Of a stretch of DNA of 9,450 nucleotides, positions 8,001 through 9,450 are shown piece after piece. Both the position numbers and the translations under genes were made by a program. Location: assembly GCA_002311345.1 (NCBI GenBank), contig DCAA01000002.1:202952-212401 (forward strand), written 5' to 3'. How positions within the stretch are numbered: position 1 is the stretch's first letter; every line of letters starts with the position of its first letter. The notes beneath the pieces were generated by a model that worked only from the letters and a program-made list of their open reading frames with translations, had not been told where the DNA came from and did no database searches. The stretch is from Planctomycetes bacterium UBA1146. Its GTDB lineage: Bacteria; Planctomycetota; UBA8108; UBA1146.

Positions 8001-9387
8001 CGAGTGCAACGATCCACTCATCGCGGTGGTCGGTTCCAATCCGGTCGATACCACCACCATGACCGATAGTGCTGACCCCTATAATGATCTCACCTGCCCG
8101 GCCACCGCCCTCGGAGTGATGACTGCCGATGCCTGGTACCAGTTCACCGCGCCGGTGAGCGGTACCGCAACCTTCTCCACCTGCGACCTCATCTCCTTCG
8201 ACAGTGATCTCGTCGCTTACACGGGTGCCTGTGGCGCTCTGACACAGGTCGCTTGTAATGGTGACGGTGCCGGTTGTGGTGGATTCACCTCGTTGATGGA
8301 AATGAGTGTTACTGCTGGCACCAACTACCTGATTCGCATCGGCGGTTGGTCTCTTGGGGAACAGGGAACAGGAACCCTCGAGATTACTCTTGCGGGTGCT
8401 CCGAACCCTGAGGACTGCACCAACGGCACTGACGATGATGGCGATGGGGATGTCGACTGCGAGGATACGGACTGTGATCAGGATCCCGCCTGCACCACTC
8501 CACCGGAGAACTGCAGCAACGGTGTCGATGACGACGGCGATGGACTCATCGACTGCAATGACCCCGATTGCGCTGCCGATCCGAACTGCCAGGCGCCTCC
8601 CAGTGGCTTCAGTTTCATCGCCTCGGATGAGACCGCCGATTACTCCGTTGATACCGGAGTCGGTAGTTTCAGTGCCACCCTCAGCGTCAGCGAGGATTCG
8701 GGTGCCTCTGGATATCCCAACGATACCCAGGGCTTCTCCTTCGGTCTGTCTCACGATTCGAGCCTGCTGGCGGTGATCACTTTCACCGCGGGATCTGTTC
8801 TCACCGAACTCAACACGAACAATGGTCCCGATTTCATCGACATCAATAACTTTGTAGATGGCATCACGGTCGGCTGTGTCTACAACTTCTCCAATTCCGC
8901 CTTCATCGCGTTCGTGACCCCAACCGCGATTGGATCGGTTTCTTACGACACCGTTCCTGGCGGACTCATCGGTAACAACACCGGCACCACCACCGGACTC
9001 AACTGGAGCGATGCTCTCGGCACACCTCCTGTGGTGAATATCCTGGTCGTCAACGGCCAGGCCCAACCAGCCGCATTCGATAACGGAACCGTCACCCTGG
9101 AACCGGCCATCGGTGGTTTCGTGCGCGGCGACTTCAACTCGGATGGCTCCATCAACATCGCCGACTGCGTGTCGATGCTGGCGGGGCTCTTCACCGGTGG
9201 TCTCATCCTTTGTTTGGATGCTGGCGACGCCAACGATGACGGTTCATTCAACGTCGCGGACGCGGTATACGAGTTGACATGGTTGTTCTCCGGTGGTCCT
9301 GCGGCGCCACCGCCGGTCGGTCCCAACTGTGGCTCCGACCCGACTTCCGACAGTCTCGACTGTGCGTCCTACGACGCCTGTCCGTGA
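5098..9387 (+). CDS. Secreted lysyl-endopeptidase-like serine protease with repeat stalk, cohesin-like and dockerin-like domains
   Basis: The product has 1429 residues, and the start is backed by AAGGA 5 nt upstream. Residues 1-26 are a signal peptide (cleavage after PAAA). About 27-196 look like a propeptide. About 197-437 closely resemble Achromobacter protease I (family S1 lysyl endopeptidase): SGSCNVDVACP, CTG-VNNTA, TADH251C, SD306FTLVEL, IHHPN-EKRIS, TEPGSS379GSP, SDDYGR and WLDAANTGQLFID. The triad is His251, Asp306 and Ser379. Asp407 in SDDYGR sits where the Lys-selecting S1 Asp of that enzyme is expected, so cleavage after Lys is likely but inferred. Residues 447-1164 alternate five 28-residue Asp/Cys motifs with four PPC-like domains joined by Gly-rich linkers. 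About 1169-1340 is a beta domain resembling cohesin-like modules. Residues 1342-1429 are dockerin-like, with calcium loops starting at D1345 (DFNSDGSINIAD) and D1377 (DANDDGSFNVAD), ending in a Cys-rich tail. It probably acts outside the cell, degrading proteins for nutrition or processing. Confidence 0.88.
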   Translation: MFSRPVSTLSFVLSICLLFICVPAAADISLKEVPVIQLPGLDIEMLALEDEERDSLGLAPRYAVPNPVTITPQTHGRWTKLDNTTAVWRLRFSCKNAISMNFGFSRWLVPIDGEMRIYNLDRTHRIRPFDVNDIQDSGELWTPPVAGGDVIIEILCPLEARWLVEQEVELSSVNPGYRGFYENFGQTPSSSSAPAFSGSCNVDVACPQSAGWENEIDCVGVISTGGFLFCTGFMVNNTAQDGTPFFMTADHCGVTGGNAGSLVVFWNYENSTCRTPGSAASGGPGNGTLNEFSTGSIFRAGSATSDFTLVELNTPPNAAFGVSFCGWNATTSSPSSAVGIHHPNTEEKRISFENDPPSLSTNFVTVNDWDLGTTEPGSSGSPLFDQNHRVIGQLCCGSAACGNNFSDDYGRFSASWNLGLGFWLDAANTGQLFIDTLPSGGGGPGTENCSNGTDDDGDGLIDCADPDCASSPACLPPSAGDECGAAIVVIDGANAIDNTGMTTGTDPISDAQCPGTFLGEFVNDGWYSYTATSTGAMDVSTCNSISFDSDVAIYTGTCGALTQIACNGDGTGCAGFSSLVTGVAVTAGTEYLIRVGGWDAGTGVGSGTMTITVGGGGPATENCTNGTDDDGDGLIDCADPDCANNPACGGGGGNGDECIDAILVTEGANAFDTTGMTDSPEPDPTGCPNAYGENASDGWFLYIANFSGDVTVETCDINSFDTDLAAYSGGCGNLTLLACDGDGGAPGCQAFSSMITIPGVQAGDSIILRVGGWGVTDQGPGTLTITVGGGGPGGGTGDECNDAVTANDGANPFNTTAMTDSPEASDDTQCAGTFLGDFVQDMWFTYTPATSGSIDVSLCGSSYDTDLAVYSGACGGLVQIACSGDNCGLQSEILAVPVTAGVPVLIRVGGWAPGSAGAGTLVITGGGGGPGAENCTNGTDDDGDGLIDCADPDCANDPACGGGGANGDECNDPLIAVVGSNPVDTTTMTDSADPYNDLTCPATALGVMTADAWYQFTAPVSGTATFSTCDLISFDSDLVAYTGACGALTQVACNGDGAGCGGFTSLMEMSVTAGTNYLIRIGGWSLGEQGTGTLEITLAGAPNPEDCTNGTDDDGDGDVDCEDTDCDQDPACTTPPENCSNGVDDDGDGLIDCNDPDCAADPNCQAPPSGFSFIASDETADYSVDTGVGSFSATLSVSEDSGASGYPNDTQGFSFGLSHDSSLLAVITFTAGSVLTELNTNNGPDFIDINNFVDGITVGCVYNFSNSAFIAFVTPTAIGSVSYDTVPGGLIGNNTGTTTGLNWSDALGTPPVVNILVVNGQAQPAAFDNGTVTLEPAIGGFVRGDFNSDGSINIADCVSMLAGLFTGGLILCLDAGDANDDGSFNVADAVYELTWLFSGGPAAPPPVGPNCGSDPTSDSLDCASYDACP
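6436..8589 (+). repeat. Five 28-residue DDDGDG/Cys modules inside the protease
   Basis: Copies lie at 6436-6519, 6958-7041, 7894-7977, 8410-8493 and 8506-8589 (protein residues 447, 621, 933, 1105 and 1137 onward). Each starts E-N/D-C, then has NG-T/V-DDDGDG, and keeps four cysteines with exact spacing C-x13-C-x4-C-x5-C. The pattern resembles the MopE-like putative metal-binding motif of myxobacterial and planctomycete surface proteins. The DxDxDG core suggests calcium binding, and the cysteines suggest disulfides. Copies 1-3 are nearly identical in DNA, including synonymous positions; copies 4 and 5 have diverged and stand side by side with only a TTPP linker. Confidence 0.85.
6535..8409 (+). 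repeat. Four PPC-like beta domains of about 136-142 residues
   Basis: Each unit opens with GDEC, at 6535, 7060, 7486 and 7996 (residues 480, 655, 797 and 967). Each then has a D-x-W-[YF]-x-[YF] strand, D-[VL]-[AV]-[AI]-Y-[ST]-G followed by a Cys, an ACxGD segment, a late I-[LR]-[IV]-R-[VI]-GGW strand, and a T-[LM]-x-I-T strand before the linker. This layout matches bacterial pre-peptidase C-terminal (PPC)-type domains, which often follow secreted protease domains. Copies 1, 2 and 4 are each preceded by an Asp/Cys motif. Copy 3 is joined to copy 2 only by a Gly-rich linker. Confidence 0.7.
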
Positions 9388-9410
9388 TCGAGCGGTAATT
9401 CGTCGACGAA

Positions 9411-9448
9411 AAGAAGGGCCAGCAAGGTTTTCCTTGCTGGCCCTTCTT
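9411..9448. terminator. Strong hairpin after the protease gene, probable transcription terminator
   Basis: A perfect 17-bp inverted repeat (arms 9411-9427 and 9432-9448) with a TTTT loop begins 23 bp after the stop codon. The GC-rich core GGGCCAGC makes it very stable. The window ends two bases after the right arm, so a following T-tract cannot be seen. On the minus strand the hairpin is followed by TTCG and the arm ends in CTT, giving a short T-run, so it may also work for a convergent gene beyond the edge. Confidence 0.8.
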
Positions 9449-9450
9449 CC

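Noticed and set aside
6436..8589. Regular DNA periodicity that might suggest a CRISPR or tandem-repeat array
   Set aside because: The repeats are in frame, encode protein motifs, and are separated by homologous rather than unique sequence. They are protein modules.
6094..9066. Minus-strand open frame of 990 codons opposite the protease repeats
   Set aside because: It mirrors the repeated Asp/Gly/Thr-rich codons of the plus-strand gene, where few antisense stops arise in GC-rich DNA. Its translation is low-complexity and repetitive with no domain I recognise, while the plus strand has signal peptide, catalytic triad and ordered domains.

Overview
The window looks like a chromosomal piece from a GC-rich bacterium of the Planctomycetota or a close PVC relative. 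This is an inference from gene content. One protein joins a DUF1080 (3-keto-disaccharide hydrolase-type) domain, a PVC-type beta-propeller and a Pirellula/Verrucomicrobium-type CxxCH heme domain. Another is a large secreted protease ending in the dockerin-like tail common in planctomycete exoproteins. All four genes have a clear purine-rich Shine-Dalgarno sequence.

Layout. Bases 1-410 (minus strand) hold the 5' part of a gene for a probable lipoprotein, cut by the left edge. A divergent gap of about 130 bp follows. On the plus strand, a P-loop kinase of the D-glycerate 3-kinase type (544-1452) overlaps by an ATGA junction the gene for a 1164-residue exported c-type cytochrome/propeller protein (1449-4943), so the two are probably translationally coupled. 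A 154-bp gap holds a possible sigma70-like promoter and a perfect inverted repeat in the presumed leader. The last gene (5098-9387) encodes a 1429-residue secreted lysyl-endopeptidase-like serine protease. It carries a long repeat stalk: four PPC-like beta domains and five 28-residue Asp/Cys-rich probable calcium motifs, then a cohesin-like beta domain and a dockerin-like C-terminus. A perfect 17-bp hairpin closes the window and probably terminates transcription.

How the genes fit together. Three of the four products are exported: a lipoprotein, a heme protein with carbohydrate-type domains, and a protease. The exception is the cytoplasmic kinase, which feeds D-glycerate into glycolysis as a phosphoglycerate. 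The kinase and cytochrome genes form one transcription unit, but a biochemical link between them cannot be shown from sequence. The protease gene appears to be its own unit. I see no mobile element, CRISPR array, RNA gene or defence system. The most unusual item is the modular architecture and repeat history of the protease.
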